A stretch of 64,000 bases of DNA from Solibacillus sp040274725 (GTDB lineage Bacteria > Bacillota > Bacilli > Bacillales_A > Planococcaceae). Under the pieces are notes generated by a model. The model worked only from the letters and a program-made list of their open reading frames with translations. It had not been told where the DNA came from and searched no databases. Of the stretch, positions 42,688 through 51,977 are shown piece by piece; the stretch's first letter is position 1; the number at the start of each line of letters is the position of its first letter. Position numbers and translations under genes: made by a program. Location of the stretch: contig JBEMAQ010000013.1 of assembly GCA_040274725.1 (NCBI GenBank), positions 41,806-105,805 on the forward strand, given 5' to 3'.

Positions 42688-43389
42688 ATGGACATCTTTG
42701 ATATGCGTTGGGATATAATCTGGAACTACCGCGAGCTGTATCTCCGAGGAATTGGCGTGACGATTATCCTCACGATTTGTGGTTATGTTGGTGGTTTATT
42801 ATTAGGGGTATTTTTAGGTCTTGGGAAAACGTCAGATAAAAAATGGATTTATTGGCCATGCAAGCTGTATGTTGACTTATTCCGCGGTACACCGATGCTT
42901 GTACAAATTTTACTTATCCACTTAGCGCTCATTCCGACAATATTCGGGCAATCGTTTGGCTATATGGTATCCGGGATTGTGGCACTTATTTTAAATAGTG
43001 CGGCATACAATGCAGAAATTTTCCGTGCAGGGATTCAGTCAATCGACAAAGGGCAAATGGAGGCAGCACGCTCACTTGGTTTAACACATAATCAGGCGAT
43101 GCGTAAGGTTGTTTTACCACAAGCCTTCCGTCGTATGATTCCACCGCTTGGGAATGAATTCATTGCACTCTTAAAGGATTCGTCACTTGTCACAGTCATT
43201 GCCGCAAGCGATATTTTATATGCGAGTAAAGTTGTTGCGGGCGCGTACCAACGTTTCTGGGAGCCGTATTTAGTAGCTGCTGCACTGTATTTAATCCTTA
43301 CATATGTTGTAACGAAAATTATCGCGTACACAGAACGACGCTTCAGCATTGAATACAACCCACGTAAGAAAGGGGAACGCGACCGATGA
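42688..43389 (+). CDS. Amino-acid ABC transporter permease
   Basis: 233 residues, about five membrane spans, of the HisMQ/GlnP type. N-terminal YLRGIGVTIILT and the ATPase-coupling EAA loop (EAARSLGLTHNQAMRKVVLPQAFRR region, about 123-147) are visible. GGAGG lies nine bases before the ATG, within the possible stem described for the leader. It overlaps the ATPase gene by four bases. Confidence 0.93.
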   Translation: MDIFDMRWDIIWNYRELYLRGIGVTIILTICGYVGGLLLGVFLGLGKTSDKKWIYWPCKLYVDLFRGTPMLVQILLIHLALIPTIFGQSFGYMVSGIVALILNSAAYNAEIFRAGIQSIDKGQMEAARSLGLTHNQAMRKVVLPQAFRRMIPPLGNEFIALLKDSSLVTVIAASDILYASKVVAGAYQRFWEPYLVAAALYLILTYVVTKIIAYTERRFSIEYNPRKKGERDR

Positions 43390-44108
43390 TTAAAGTAGAG
43401 AATTTGCATAAGCATTTTGGGAAGCTTGAAGTATTAAAGGGCATTGATTACGAGATTCATGAGAAGGAAGTAGTCTGTGTGATTGGGCCGTCTGGTTCGG
43501 GGAAAAGTACATTCCTACGCTGCATTAACTTATTGGAAGAAGTAACGGACGGTGCGATTTATATTGAAGGTGTGAAAATTAATGATCCGAAAACGAATAT
43601 TAATTCGATTCGTACCGAAGTAGGGATGGTGTTCCAGCAGTTTAACCTATTCCCACATATGTCAGTCATTGATAATATTACGATGGCGCCGATGCAAATT
43701 CGTAAATTGAACAAAAAGGATGCAGAAGCATTAGCGTTTGAATTACTTGATAAAGTAGGTTTACGTGCGAAGGCCGATAGCTATCCGCAGCAACTATCTG
43801 GCGGGCAACAGCAGCGTGTCGCCATTGCGCGTGCGCTAGCAATGAAGCCGAAAATTATGCTATTTGATGAACCAACATCTGCACTTGATCCAGAAATGGT
43901 CAACGAGGTGCTTGACGTGATGAAGGCTCTTGCAAAAGAGGGCATGACGATGGTTGTCGTAACGCATGAGATGGGCTTTGCACGCGAAGTAGGCGACCGT
44001 GTGTTATTTATGGATGGTGGCTATGTGGTAGAACAAGGGCATCCAGATGATGTGTTTGGTAACCCACAAAATGAGCGAACGAAGGCTTTCTTAGGGAAGG
44101 TTCTTTAA
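43386..44108 (+). CDS. Amino-acid ABC transporter ATP-binding protein
   Basis: 240 residues, GlnQ/ArtP type. Walker A GPSGSGKST (about 34-42), Q-loop VFQQFNLFPHM, signature LSGGQQQRVAIARALA, Walker B IMLFDEPTSALDPE, switch His in VVTHEM. It energises the permease encoded directly upstream (ATGA overlap). A copy of dispersed repeat B follows its stop codon at once. Confidence 0.95.
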   Translation: MIKVENLHKHFGKLEVLKGIDYEIHEKEVVCVIGPSGSGKSTFLRCINLLEEVTDGAIYIEGVKINDPKTNINSIRTEVGMVFQQFNLFPHMSVIDNITMAPMQIRKLNKKDAEALAFELLDKVGLRAKADSYPQQLSGGQQQRVAIARALAMKPKIMLFDEPTSALDPEMVNEVLDVMKALAKEGMTMVVVTHEMGFAREVGDRVLFMDGGYVVEQGHPDDVFGNPQNERTKAFLGKVL

Positions 44109-44234
44109 GAACAAAAGCGCTAAAGCGCCTGCCTAGCCCCGACAAGCGCTGGAGAGCCCGAAGTGAAAGTACGCTCTTTACTTTCACCCGAGGGATCGAA
44201 GCGACCTCGAGGGGCTGGCGCTTTAGCCTGGACG
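44109..44234 (+). repeat. Dispersed repeat B, well-kept copy behind the ABC ATPase gene
   Basis: From GAACAAAAGCGC to TTTAGCCTGGAC. It has outer self-complementary arms (AAAGCGCC..GCCTAGCCCC and GGGGCTGGCGCTTT), a GACAAGCGCT segment, and a central GTGAAAGT/ACTTTCAC hairpin (44163-44187). A diverged copy lies at 24330-24436, also directly behind a gene and in the same sense as that gene. I recall similar sequences as intergenic repeats in several Bacillaceae, but could not check this. Confidence 0.75.
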
Positions 44235-44295
44235 TAAAGTGAACTTTGCCTTAAGTTATCTAAAATGCGAAAATCTATAGTTTCCTTAACAGTAA

Positions 44296-44337
44296 ATAAA
44301 GCTAGTTGACCACATGTGGTTCAACTAGCTTTTTATA
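44296..44337. terminator. Bidirectional terminator between ABC operon and amidohydrolase gene
   Basis: AAAGCTAGTTGA and TCAACTAGCTTT arms around CCACATGTGGT, with A and T runs on the two sides, serving the convergent transcripts. Confidence 0.85.
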
Positions 44338-44338
44338 C

Positions 44339-45586
44339 TCACACGATATTCGCTGTTTTTGTTTTTGGAATGTCGATGGAAGCAGCTTTTATTACGGCAT
44401 TCACAAGCACGTCCGCACCTTTTGAGCATTCCTCATATGTCGTATATTCATCCTCGCGATGGCTATAGCCTTTTGCACTCGGTACAAAAATCATTGTAGA
44501 AGGGATGTACTGTGCGACAAACTGCGCATCGTGACCCGCACCACTGTACATTTTATGATGTGAATAATTGAAGCCTTCCGCGCTTTCTAGTACAGCATCA
44601 ATTAAGCTCGGTTCAAAAATCACCGTATCACGGTCCCATAATTTCGTATAGCTAAGTGCGCAGTTTTCGATTTCCTTTGGTAAATCAAAAATGATTTGCT
44701 CCACCTGCTGAATTACGGCAGGATCTTGATGGCGCGATTCGAATGAAAACGTTACTTGATTTGGAATCACCGTATGCACATTTGGATAGGCATTAATACG
44801 GCCAATTGTATACACGAGGTCCTCTGGTAATTCCTTTAGCTTACTTTGTAAAATTGAAATAATGTGCATCGCTGCAAACATGCTATCTTTACGCATTGAA
44901 ATAGGCGTTGTTCCTGCATGATTCGACTCACCCGTTAACGTAATATCGTAGCATAACATGCCGAGGACGCCTTCTACGACACCGATATCTTTTTTGTAAT
45001 GTTCTAAAACAGGACCTTGCTCAATATGAAGTTCGATATAGGCATGTGCATCTGTTAGCCGATTTGCTTCGTCGCCTTTGTAGCCACTCTCTTCAAGTGC
45101 TTGTTCGAAGGTGACGCCGTTTGGATCCGTAGACGCAAGCATGGCCGATTTATCAAAGCGTCCACATAATACACCGGAGGCCATCAGGGAAGGTTCAAAG
45201 CGGGCGCCTTCTTCATTTGTGAAGTTGACGATTGTAAGAGGATGCTGCAGCTCAATTTTTTCGTCGATAATCGTTTGGACAGCTTCAAGTGCGGTCAACA
45301 CGCCGAGCACACCGTCAAAGCGTCCACCTTTAATAACAGAATCTAAATGGGAGCCGATAACGATTGGCAGGTTATTCGTTTTAGCAGGGAGCGTTGCGTA
45401 CATTGTCGCCATATCATCTGTTGTCACAGTCATGCCGAGATTTGTACAAATTTCCTTTAGCTGATCGCGTGCTGCGATATCCTCCTGTGACAAGCTAAGA
45501 CGTGTCACTCCGCCATTTTCGGTCGCACCAAACTGACTAAAAAGCTCAATCTGTTTTTGGAGTCGTTCACGATTAGTTTTAAGCAT
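44339..45586 (-). CDS. M20 amidohydrolase: N-carbamoyl amino acid hydrolase/beta-ureidopropionase type
   Basis: 415 residues, Zn-dependent hydrolase of the allantoate amidohydrolase/N-carbamoyl-L-amino acid hydrolase group. Metal ligands: His in GSHLDSV, Asp in GRFDGVLGVL, Glu pair in NEEGARF, later HIEQGPVLE, and His in the late GAGHDAQ. With the dihydropyrimidinase next door it would remove the carbamoyl group from N-carbamoyl-beta-alanine, giving beta-alanine, CO2 and ammonia; allantoate is the main alternative. The ATG at 45586 follows GAAGGAGG at seven bases. It is divergent from the PucR gene. Confidence 0.85.
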   Translation of the reverse strand: MLKTNRERLQKQIELFSQFGATENGGVTRLSLSQEDIAARDQLKEICTNLGMTVTTDDMATMYATLPAKTNNLPIVIGSHLDSVIKGGRFDGVLGVLTALEAVQTIIDEKIELQHPLTIVNFTNEEGARFEPSLMASGVLCGRFDKSAMLASTDPNGVTFEQALEESGYKGDEANRLTDAHAYIELHIEQGPVLEHYKKDIGVVEGVLGMLCYDITLTGESNHAGTTPISMRKDSMFAAMHIISILQSKLKELPEDLVYTIGRINAYPNVHTVIPNQVTFSFESRHQDPAVIQQVEQIIFDLPKEIENCALSYTKLWDRDTVIFEPSLIDAVLESAEGFNYSHHKMYSGAGHDAQFVAQYIPSTMIFVPSAKGYSHREDEYTTYEECSKGADVLVNAVIKAASIDIPKTKTANIV

Positions 45587-45713
45587 TTTGTAGCCTCCTT
45601 CATCAGAAATATACATTAACTTTAGCACCATCATTGAAGGAAATTACATGTACTTATTGTAAAAATGTTACAATATTGATATAGACACTATGTTAAGTGA
45701 GGGGGACTGCTTT

Positions 45714-47252
45714 TTGATCAGTGTAAAGGAAGTTTTGCAGAGAAAGCATTTTGCTTGTGCCAAAGTTGTTGCTGGACATGAAGGTCTGGACCGAACGATT
45801 AAATGGATTCATATTTTAGAAGTGGATGATGTGAAGCATTTTATTCAAGGAAAAGAGCTTATTTTGACGACAGGTGTTGTGCTGAAGGATAATGAGCAAG
45901 GTTTTCTTCAGTTTGTACAGCAGCTTAGTAATTTAAATGTAGCAGGGCTTTGCATTGAGCTTGGGATGTATATCGACTCGGTTGCACAATCAGTCATTGA
46001 CTTAGCAAATAACTTGAAATTTCCACTTATTGTGTTTGAAGAAATTGTGCCGTTTAGAGAGATCACGCAAGATTTGCACACATGTATTGTGCACCAGCAA
46101 TACGATGTACTGAAGCAATTAGAGGACTACTCACAAAAAATGAATCAATATATTTTAAAGGTGAGTGACAAAGTAAAGGTTTTGCAATATATGCAAAAGT
46201 ATTTAAAAGTGAATGTCTATTTTGAAGTAAATAAAGGGGCAAGCCTCGCTTTCCCGAATAAGAAATTGGAAAATTACAAAAACTTTATTGATACCTTGGG
46301 CAGTCGTTATAAGGCCAGTAGCGAGATGAATTTGTTTGATACGGCGTATGGCACGGTTTATATTTATTCGGACAAGCGCGTCATTACCGAGCTAGATGCG
46401 CTCATTTTGGACCGTACCGTCATTGCGTTGTCACAATTTGTGCTGCGTGATTTATATATTGATGAAAAATTGGAGAACGAGAGCCGTAAATTTTTCGAGA
46501 AGTGGCTAGATGGTGAAAATAATGATGAAGAAATCCTTTATTTCATTGAAGAAATTGACGGCAAACTAAAGAAAAGTGGCTGGATGGTGATGATTCATCA
46601 ACTGAAGCGCAAAAATATTAAAAATGATTTGACGAATTATAAAATTAATTTGCGCCAGTCACTGCAAAAGGAAGGCTTTTATACATTCATTGTTGAGCAG
46701 TCGCAGTATTTGATTTTTATATTGAGTGATGTCACACCTGAGATTTCGTACAAGGAGCGTATGAAGCGTGCGATGAATGACATTATTAAAGAGTACCGTA
46801 TGGATACGTTGATTGCGGTCGGTAAGTATGTGCGTCATTATAATGAACTGAAGGAAAGCTACGAGACCGCGCAGGAGTCGCTGCAAATTCGTATGAAGGA
46901 TATGGAGCATTCGTATTTTTATGATGAGCTTGTATTGCATCATATGATTCGCGTCCTACAGCATAATAATAGCTTAATGAAGCTCGCCAAGGAGAAAATT
47001 GATAAGCTACATCAATATGACCGCAAAAATAACGGCAATTTGGTGCAAACATTAACTATCTATTTTCAATGCAATGGCTTGAAGAAGGAAACCGCAGAAA
47101 AGTTATTTATTGTGCGCCAAACACTGTATCATCGCCTCGAAAAAATTGAGCAAATTATTGGCAGTGATTTTATGAACTATGAGAACCGTCTTTGTTTAGA
47201 GATGATGTTGCTCATGACGCAGCATAATTACAAAAAGCTATTGCGTGCTTAA
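45714..47252 (+). CDS. PucR-family transcriptional regulator
   Basis: 512 residues. N-terminal PucR domain (residues 1-~120: ISVKEVLQRKHFACAKVVAGHEGLDRTIKWIHILEVDD region), a middle GGDEF-like/CdaR region, and a C-terminal helix-turn-helix (ETAEKLFIVRQTLYHRLEKIEQIIG, about 470-495). The family controls purine, pyrimidine or amino-acid catabolic genes in response to a metabolite. The TTG at 45714 lies eight bases behind GAGGGGG and gives the usual MISVKEV start. It sits between the amidohydrolase and hydantoinase genes and probably controls both. Confidence 0.85.
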   Translation: MISVKEVLQRKHFACAKVVAGHEGLDRTIKWIHILEVDDVKHFIQGKELILTTGVVLKDNEQGFLQFVQQLSNLNVAGLCIELGMYIDSVAQSVIDLANNLKFPLIVFEEIVPFREITQDLHTCIVHQQYDVLKQLEDYSQKMNQYILKVSDKVKVLQYMQKYLKVNVYFEVNKGASLAFPNKKLENYKNFIDTLGSRYKASSEMNLFDTAYGTVYIYSDKRVITELDALILDRTVIALSQFVLRDLYIDEKLENESRKFFEKWLDGENNDEEILYFIEEIDGKLKKSGWMVMIHQLKRKNIKNDLTNYKINLRQSLQKEGFYTFIVEQSQYLIFILSDVTPEISYKERMKRAMNDIIKEYRMDTLIAVGKYVRHYNELKESYETAQESLQIRMKDMEHSYFYDELVLHHMIRVLQHNNSLMKLAKEKIDKLHQYDRKNNGNLVQTLTIYFQCNGLKKETAEKLFIVRQTLYHRLEKIEQIIGSDFMNYENRLCLEMMLLMTQHNYKKLLRA

Positions 47253-47254
47253 TC

Positions 47255-47292
47255 TGAAACAATCGACTTCCTTGTGAGGTCGATTTTTTTTT
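47255..47292 (+). terminator. Intrinsic terminator of the pucR-type gene
   Basis: AATCGACTTCC and GAGGTCGATT arms, then eight T. Confidence 0.85.
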
Positions 47293-47589
47293 GAATAAAA
47301 ATCATACGCGGGCATATAAAAATGGTAGCGATGAAAAAACGATATGGGAGTTTGATGTTAAATTTTATTACATTTTATGATAGTAATTATCAATTAATGT
47401 AAAAAAATATAACATAGAAAGGTTCGTTTTTTACTTTCTGTCCACAAGTTTAATTCTACTACATTACTTTTTGTATATTAAATTACCAAAAAATCTAAAG
47501 TAAAATCAATTTTATAGCGGAAAGACTAGATTTTTTATCAATTCTTTTAAGAGGATTTTGATGAAAGTTAAAAGTAGGAGGGAAAGCAA
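47293..47589 (+). promoter_or_regulatory. Upstream region of the pyrimidine degradation operon
   Basis: About 300 AT-rich bases. TTACATT (47368-47374) and AATGTAA (47396-47402) form an inverted repeat 21 bases apart that could be a regulator site, for example for the PucR-type protein. GTAGGAGGGAAAG precedes the hydantoinase ATG. No gene seen. Confidence 0.35.
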
Positions 47590-48987
47590 ATGAAAAAAAT
47601 CATTACAGGTGGAACAATTGTGACGGCAACGGATACGTATCAGGCAGATATTTTGCTTGAAGACGGGATCATTACGCAAATTGCGAAGAGCTTGTCTGTT
47701 GAAGGAGCAGAAGTGATTGATGCAGCGGGTAAAATCCTATTTCCAGGCGGTATTGACCCACATACCCATCTTGATATGCCGTTTAATAATACGGTAACAG
47801 ATGACGACTGGGAATCAGGAACGATTGCAGCGGCATTTGGCGGCACAACAACGATCCTTGATTTTTGTATTAGTGCTGGCTCACCGACTTTAATGGATGC
47901 AATTGATACGTGGCACAGTAAATCAAAGGACAAGGCAGTCATTGATTACGGCTTCCATTTAATGATTGGAGACTTAAATGAAGCGCGTTTGAAGGAATTG
48001 CCAGAAGCATTAGAAAAGGGTGGCATTAGCTCAATCAAAGTATTTTTAGCCTATGCAAAGGAATTTCAGGCGACAGACCGCACATTATTCCAAGCATTTA
48101 AAGTAGGGAAAAAGCTTGGTGCAACAGTCATGGTGCACTGTGAAAACGGCTCGGTCATTAATGAGCTAGTAGAGGAAGCAAAGGCAAATGGCCAAACAGA
48201 GCCCATTTATCATGCACTGACACGTCCGCCTGAGGTTGAGGGAGAGGCGACGAAACGTGCCATTGAGCTAGCGAATTTAGCTGGGGCAAAGCTTTATGTT
48301 GTACACGTAACGTGCAAAGAGGCGGTAGACGAAATTATCTCCGCGCGCAATAAAGGCTATGACGTGCTTGGAGAAACATGTCCGCCTTATTTAGTGCTCG
48401 ACCAAACAGCGCTAGAGAAGCCGAATTTTGAGGGAGCAAAATACGTGTGGTCACCACCACTTCGACCAGTGGAACATCAACAAGTATTATGGAATGCACT
48501 AAAGGCAAAGCAGCTACAAACAATTGGTTCTGACCAATGCTCGTTTAGCTTTGACGGTAAGAAGTCACTTGGCAAGGACGACTTCTCAAAAATTCCAAAT
48601 GGTGGCCCGTTCATTGAGGATCGCTTCTCTGTCCTGTATTCAGAAGGAGTGGCGAAGGGGCGCATTACGGAAAATGAATTCGTCGATATGATTTCAACGC
48701 AGTCCGCAAAAATTTTCGGCCTATTCCCGCAAAAAGGGACGATTGCAGTTGGCTCGGATGCGGATATCGTGTTATTTGACCCGGCAGCGAAACGCACGAT
48801 TTCAGCACAAACACATCATATGAATGTGGACTATAACGCCTTTGAAGGACTAGAGGTGACGGGTGAGCCGGTCAGCGTACTTGTACGAGGGGAGTACGTG
48901 ATCAAAGATAAAGAGTTCGTCGGTACATTAGGTAGCGGTAAGTATATTCGCCGTGAAGTGAAAGCTTCAGAAACAGTAACTTCATAA
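47590..48987 (+). CDS. Dihydropyrimidinase/D-hydantoinase
   Basis: 465 residues, cyclic amidohydrolase. Zn ligands in GGIDPHTHLDMPF (about 53-65), the carboxylated Lys in SSIKVFLAYAK (about 148), His in VMVHCENG and YVVHVTC, and Asp in the late GSDQCSF. It opens dihydrouracil or dihydrothymine (or hydantoins) to the N-carbamoyl amino acid. First gene of an operon with preT and preA, which make its substrate. Confidence 0.93.
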   Translation: MKKIITGGTIVTATDTYQADILLEDGIITQIAKSLSVEGAEVIDAAGKILFPGGIDPHTHLDMPFNNTVTDDDWESGTIAAAFGGTTTILDFCISAGSPTLMDAIDTWHSKSKDKAVIDYGFHLMIGDLNEARLKELPEALEKGGISSIKVFLAYAKEFQATDRTLFQAFKVGKKLGATVMVHCENGSVINELVEEAKANGQTEPIYHALTRPPEVEGEATKRAIELANLAGAKLYVVHVTCKEAVDEIISARNKGYDVLGETCPPYLVLDQTALEKPNFEGAKYVWSPPLRPVEHQQVLWNALKAKQLQTIGSDQCSFSFDGKKSLGKDDFSKIPNGGPFIEDRFSVLYSEGVAKGRITENEFVDMISTQSAKIFGLFPQKGTIAVGSDADIVLFDPAAKRTISAQTHHMNVDYNAFEGLEVTGEPVSVLVRGEYVIKDKEFVGTLGSGKYIRREVKASETVTS

Positions 48988-49043
48988 TGTAGAGAGAAAG
49001 CTTAAGTAGTAACAAATCACGCTGGAGAGAGGGTTGTTATGAA

Positions 49044-50384
49044 ATGAGTAAACAGTTAGCGAAAAACTTCGAAGAGATTTTTGGAGGGCTGACGACATAC
49101 GCGGCAACAGTAGAGGCGAATCGCTGCCTTTATTGCTATGACGCACCATGTATTCAAGCTTGTCCAACAAGTATTAATATTCCGAGCTTCATTAAAAAGA
49201 TTGCATCAGGTAATATGAAGGGCTCTGCGCGCGTCATTATGGAGTCAAACCCTGTCGGTGCAAGCTGTGCTCGAGTTTGTCCAACATCCGAGCTTTGTGA
49301 GGGAGCGTGTGTGTTGAATAGTGAAGAAAAGCCGATTCAAATTGGTCATCTACAGCGCTATGCAACGGATTGGTTACGTGAAACAGATACAAAGCTATTT
49401 GACGTACAGCCGCAAAATGGAAAAAAAGTTGCGGTCATTGGTAGTGGTCCAGCAGGCTTATCTGCAGCGCGCGAGTTAGCACTGCTTGGTTATGCAGTAA
49501 CCATTTACGAGGCTGACGAAAAAGCAGGCGGCCTAAATTATTACGGCATTGTATCCTTCCGCTTGCCGCAAGATGTGGTGGAGTGGGAAGTGAAGCAAGT
49601 TGAAAATTTAGGTGTTACGATTCGTACAAGCACAAAAATTGGTGAAGATGTATTAATGGATGAGTTACTAGAAAATTACGACCGTATTATTTTAGCGGTT
49701 GGTATGAGTAAAGTACCGACACTTGGCGTAGAGGGTGAAGAGCTGTCAGGCGTGTATGATGCAATTGAGTTTGTAAAGGAATCTAAAGCAAGTATTCCAG
49801 AAGTTGTGCTCGGTAAAAAGGTTGTGGTCATTGGTGCGGGAAATACCGCGATTGATGCGGCAACGTGCTCGGTTCGCTTAGGTGCAGAGAAAGTGCAAAT
49901 TGTCTATCGCCGTACAGCAAAAGAGATGACAGCCTATGATTTTGAATACGACTTTGCCAAACAAGACGGTGTCGAGTTCAGATGGCTATCGATGCCGAAA
50001 AAAATTCTCGGCAATGAGCAGCAGGAAGTAACGGGTTTACAATGTGTGAAAATGAAGTTAACACAATTAGCGGACGGTAAAGGTACGCTAGAGGAAATCC
50101 CTCATTCTGAATTTATAATCGAGACAGATGCCGTCATCCGAGCAATCGGTCAGTCGAAGCATAGCGAGCTCATTGCGCATATGGGCCTCGCGAATACACG
50201 CGGTGTAGTCGATGTTGATCTGACGACGCTAAAAACATCGAACGCAAAAATTTATGCATGCGGTGATGTGATTTTTGGTAATGGCTACGGCGAGGCAACA
50301 GTTGTATCGGCTGCTCAGCAAGGAAAAGATGTCGCCTATGCGATTCATCAAGAGCTTGTTGAAGTAAGTTCAGAAAGTGCATAG
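49044..50384 (+). CDS. preT: NAD-dependent dihydropyrimidine dehydrogenase, PreT-type subunit
   Basis: 446 residues, glutamate-synthase-small-subunit-like. N-terminal cysteine clusters for Fe-S centres (CLYCYDAPCIQACP; CARVCPTSELCEGAC), FAD site GSGPAGLSAARELALLGY (about 132), a second dinucleotide site GAGNTAIDAATCSVRLGA for NADH, and a closing YACGDVIFGNGYGEA. It passes electrons from NAD(P)H to PreA. The ATG at 49044 lies behind GAGAGAGGG; preA follows after eleven bases. Confidence 0.93.
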   Translation: MSKQLAKNFEEIFGGLTTYAATVEANRCLYCYDAPCIQACPTSINIPSFIKKIASGNMKGSARVIMESNPVGASCARVCPTSELCEGACVLNSEEKPIQIGHLQRYATDWLRETDTKLFDVQPQNGKKVAVIGSGPAGLSAARELALLGYAVTIYEADEKAGGLNYYGIVSFRLPQDVVEWEVKQVENLGVTIRTSTKIGEDVLMDELLENYDRIILAVGMSKVPTLGVEGEELSGVYDAIEFVKESKASIPEVVLGKKVVVIGAGNTAIDAATCSVRLGAEKVQIVYRRTAKEMTAYDFEYDFAKQDGVEFRWLSMPKKILGNEQQEVTGLQCVKMKLTQLADGKGTLEEIPHSEFIIETDAVIRAIGQSKHSELIAHMGLANTRGVVDVDLTTLKTSNAKIYACGDVIFGNGYGEATVVSAAQQGKDVAYAIHQELVEVSSESA

Positions 50385-50395
50385 GGGGGATTTTT

Positions 50396-51661
50396 ATGGC
50401 AGATTTACGTATTAATTTTGCTGGGATCGAGTCACCGAATCCGTTTTGGCTCGCATCAGCACCACCGACAAACTCAGGCTATCAAGTGCAGCGCGCATTT
50501 GAAGCGGGCTGGGGCGGTGCAGTGTGGAAAACGCTCGGCGATCCGATTTTAAATGTATCATCACGCTTTGCGGCGGTGAGCTTTAACGGACAGCGTGTCG
50601 CGGGCTTCAATAATATCGAGCTTATTACCGACCGTCCGCTTGAAGTGAATTTAAAAGAAATTTACGAAACGAAAAAACGCTTTCCAAACCATACAATTAT
50701 TGCATCACTCATGGTGGAGCCAAAAGCAGAAAAATGGCATGAAATCGTCAAGCGCGTACAAGATGTGGGTGTTGATGGCTTTGAGCTAAACTTTGGTTGT
50801 CCACACGGCATGGCCGAGCGCGGCATGGGTGCAGCATCTGGTCAGGTGCCAGATTTAGTAGAAAAGCAAACGTACTGGGCAAAGGAATACGCGGAAGTTC
50901 CAGTCATCGTCAAGCTAACACCAAACATTACAGACATTACGGTCACAGCAGAGGCGGCGGTGCGCGGTGGTGCGGATGCCATTAGTATGATTAATACCAT
51001 TAATAGCTTAGCAGGCGTTGATTTAGATTCATGGAATACAATTCCACATGTTGGTAATAAAGGCGCACATGGTGGCTATTGCGGTCCAGCTGTAAAGCCA
51101 ATTGCACTCAATATGGTTGGGGAGTGTGCGAGAAATCCACATGTGAATGTACCAATCTCAGGTATTGGTGGCATTTCCAACTGGAAGGATGCCGCTGAAT
51201 TTATTTTGATGGGCTCGACAAGTGTCCAAGTATGTACAGCTGCGATGCATCACGGCTTTAGTATTGTTGAGGACATGATTGATGGTCTTAGCAATTACTT
51301 AGATGAAAAAGGGCTTGTTTCCGTTATGGATTTAGTTGGACAAACCGTGCCGAAATATTCGGATTGGGGTGACCTGGACTTAAATTATAAAGTCGTCGCA
51401 GAAATTAATAATGATGTGTGCATTAACTGTAACAAGTGTCATATCGCCTGTGAGGACACGTCGCATCAATGTATCGAGCTGTATACAGAGGACGGCAAGC
51501 CGATGTTAAAGGTGCGTGAGGAGGACTGTGTAGGCTGTAATTTATGTTCGATTGTGTGCCCTGCGGAAGGGGCAATTATCATGAAGGAATTACCACATAC
51601 ACAAGCGCCAATGACATGGAATGAACGCCAAGCACTATTAACAACCTTTAGTGCAAAGTAG
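50396..51661 (+). CDS. preA: NAD-dependent dihydropyrimidine dehydrogenase, PreA subunit
   Basis: 421 residues. A dihydroorotate-dehydrogenase-like FMN barrel (about 1-320; NPFWLASAPPTNSGYQ, GFELNFGCPHGMAERGMG with the substrate-loop Cys, and GIGGISNWKDAAEFILMGS for phosphate) is followed by two 4Fe-4S motifs (CINCNKCHIACEDTSHQC and CVGCNLCSIVCP). Reduces uracil and thymine to the dihydro forms. RBS GGGGGGA precedes it. Confidence 0.95.
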   Translation: MADLRINFAGIESPNPFWLASAPPTNSGYQVQRAFEAGWGGAVWKTLGDPILNVSSRFAAVSFNGQRVAGFNNIELITDRPLEVNLKEIYETKKRFPNHTIIASLMVEPKAEKWHEIVKRVQDVGVDGFELNFGCPHGMAERGMGAASGQVPDLVEKQTYWAKEYAEVPVIVKLTPNITDITVTAEAAVRGGADAISMINTINSLAGVDLDSWNTIPHVGNKGAHGGYCGPAVKPIALNMVGECARNPHVNVPISGIGGISNWKDAAEFILMGSTSVQVCTAAMHHGFSIVEDMIDGLSNYLDEKGLVSVMDLVGQTVPKYSDWGDLDLNYKVVAEINNDVCINCNKCHIACEDTSHQCIELYTEDGKPMLKVREEDCVGCNLCSIVCPAEGAIIMKELPHTQAPMTWNERQALLTTFSAK

Positions 51662-51696
51662 CATGAGCACACAATCAATAAAAATGAGGTGTTTAC

Positions 51697-51909
51697 ATGG
51701 CAGAGTATAAATTAGTCGCAGAAGAAATTGAACAAATTGATCAATTATTAAGTGACGGCTATGAAATAAAAAGTGTAAAAGAGGATTTAGAAGGTGCTTA
51801 TGTTACCTTTATAAATCCTTCAAATAGTGATGAACGCATTTTGCATATCAAGATGGCAAATACCCGCAAATATTTCTCCTCTAAATTACTCGAACAAATG
51901 AGTAGCTAA
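51697..51909 (+). CDS. Small acidic protein of unknown function
   Basis: 70 residues, no signal peptide or membrane segment. It starts 35 bases after preA, behind AATGAGGTG, and ends at the same terminator, so it is probably the last gene of the pyrimidine operon. Predicted alternation of helix (AEEIEQIDQLLSDGYEI) and strand (GAYVTFINP; ILHIKMAN) suggests a small alpha/beta fold. I recognise no family. Confidence 0.65.
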   Translation: MAEYKLVAEEIEQIDQLLSDGYEIKSVKEDLEGAYVTFINPSNSDERILHIKMANTRKYFSSKLLEQMSS

Positions 51910-51919
51910 ATGGGTTTGA

Positions 51920-51966
51920 ATCGAAAAAAGAGTACGTCAACGTAATGTTGACGTACTCTTTTTCAT
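51920..51966. terminator. Bidirectional terminator between preA operon and cotF-like gene
   Basis: AAAAAGAGTACGTCAAC and GTTGACGTACTCTTTTT arms around GTAAT. Confidence 0.92.
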
Positions 51967-51977
51967 ATTTTGAGCTG

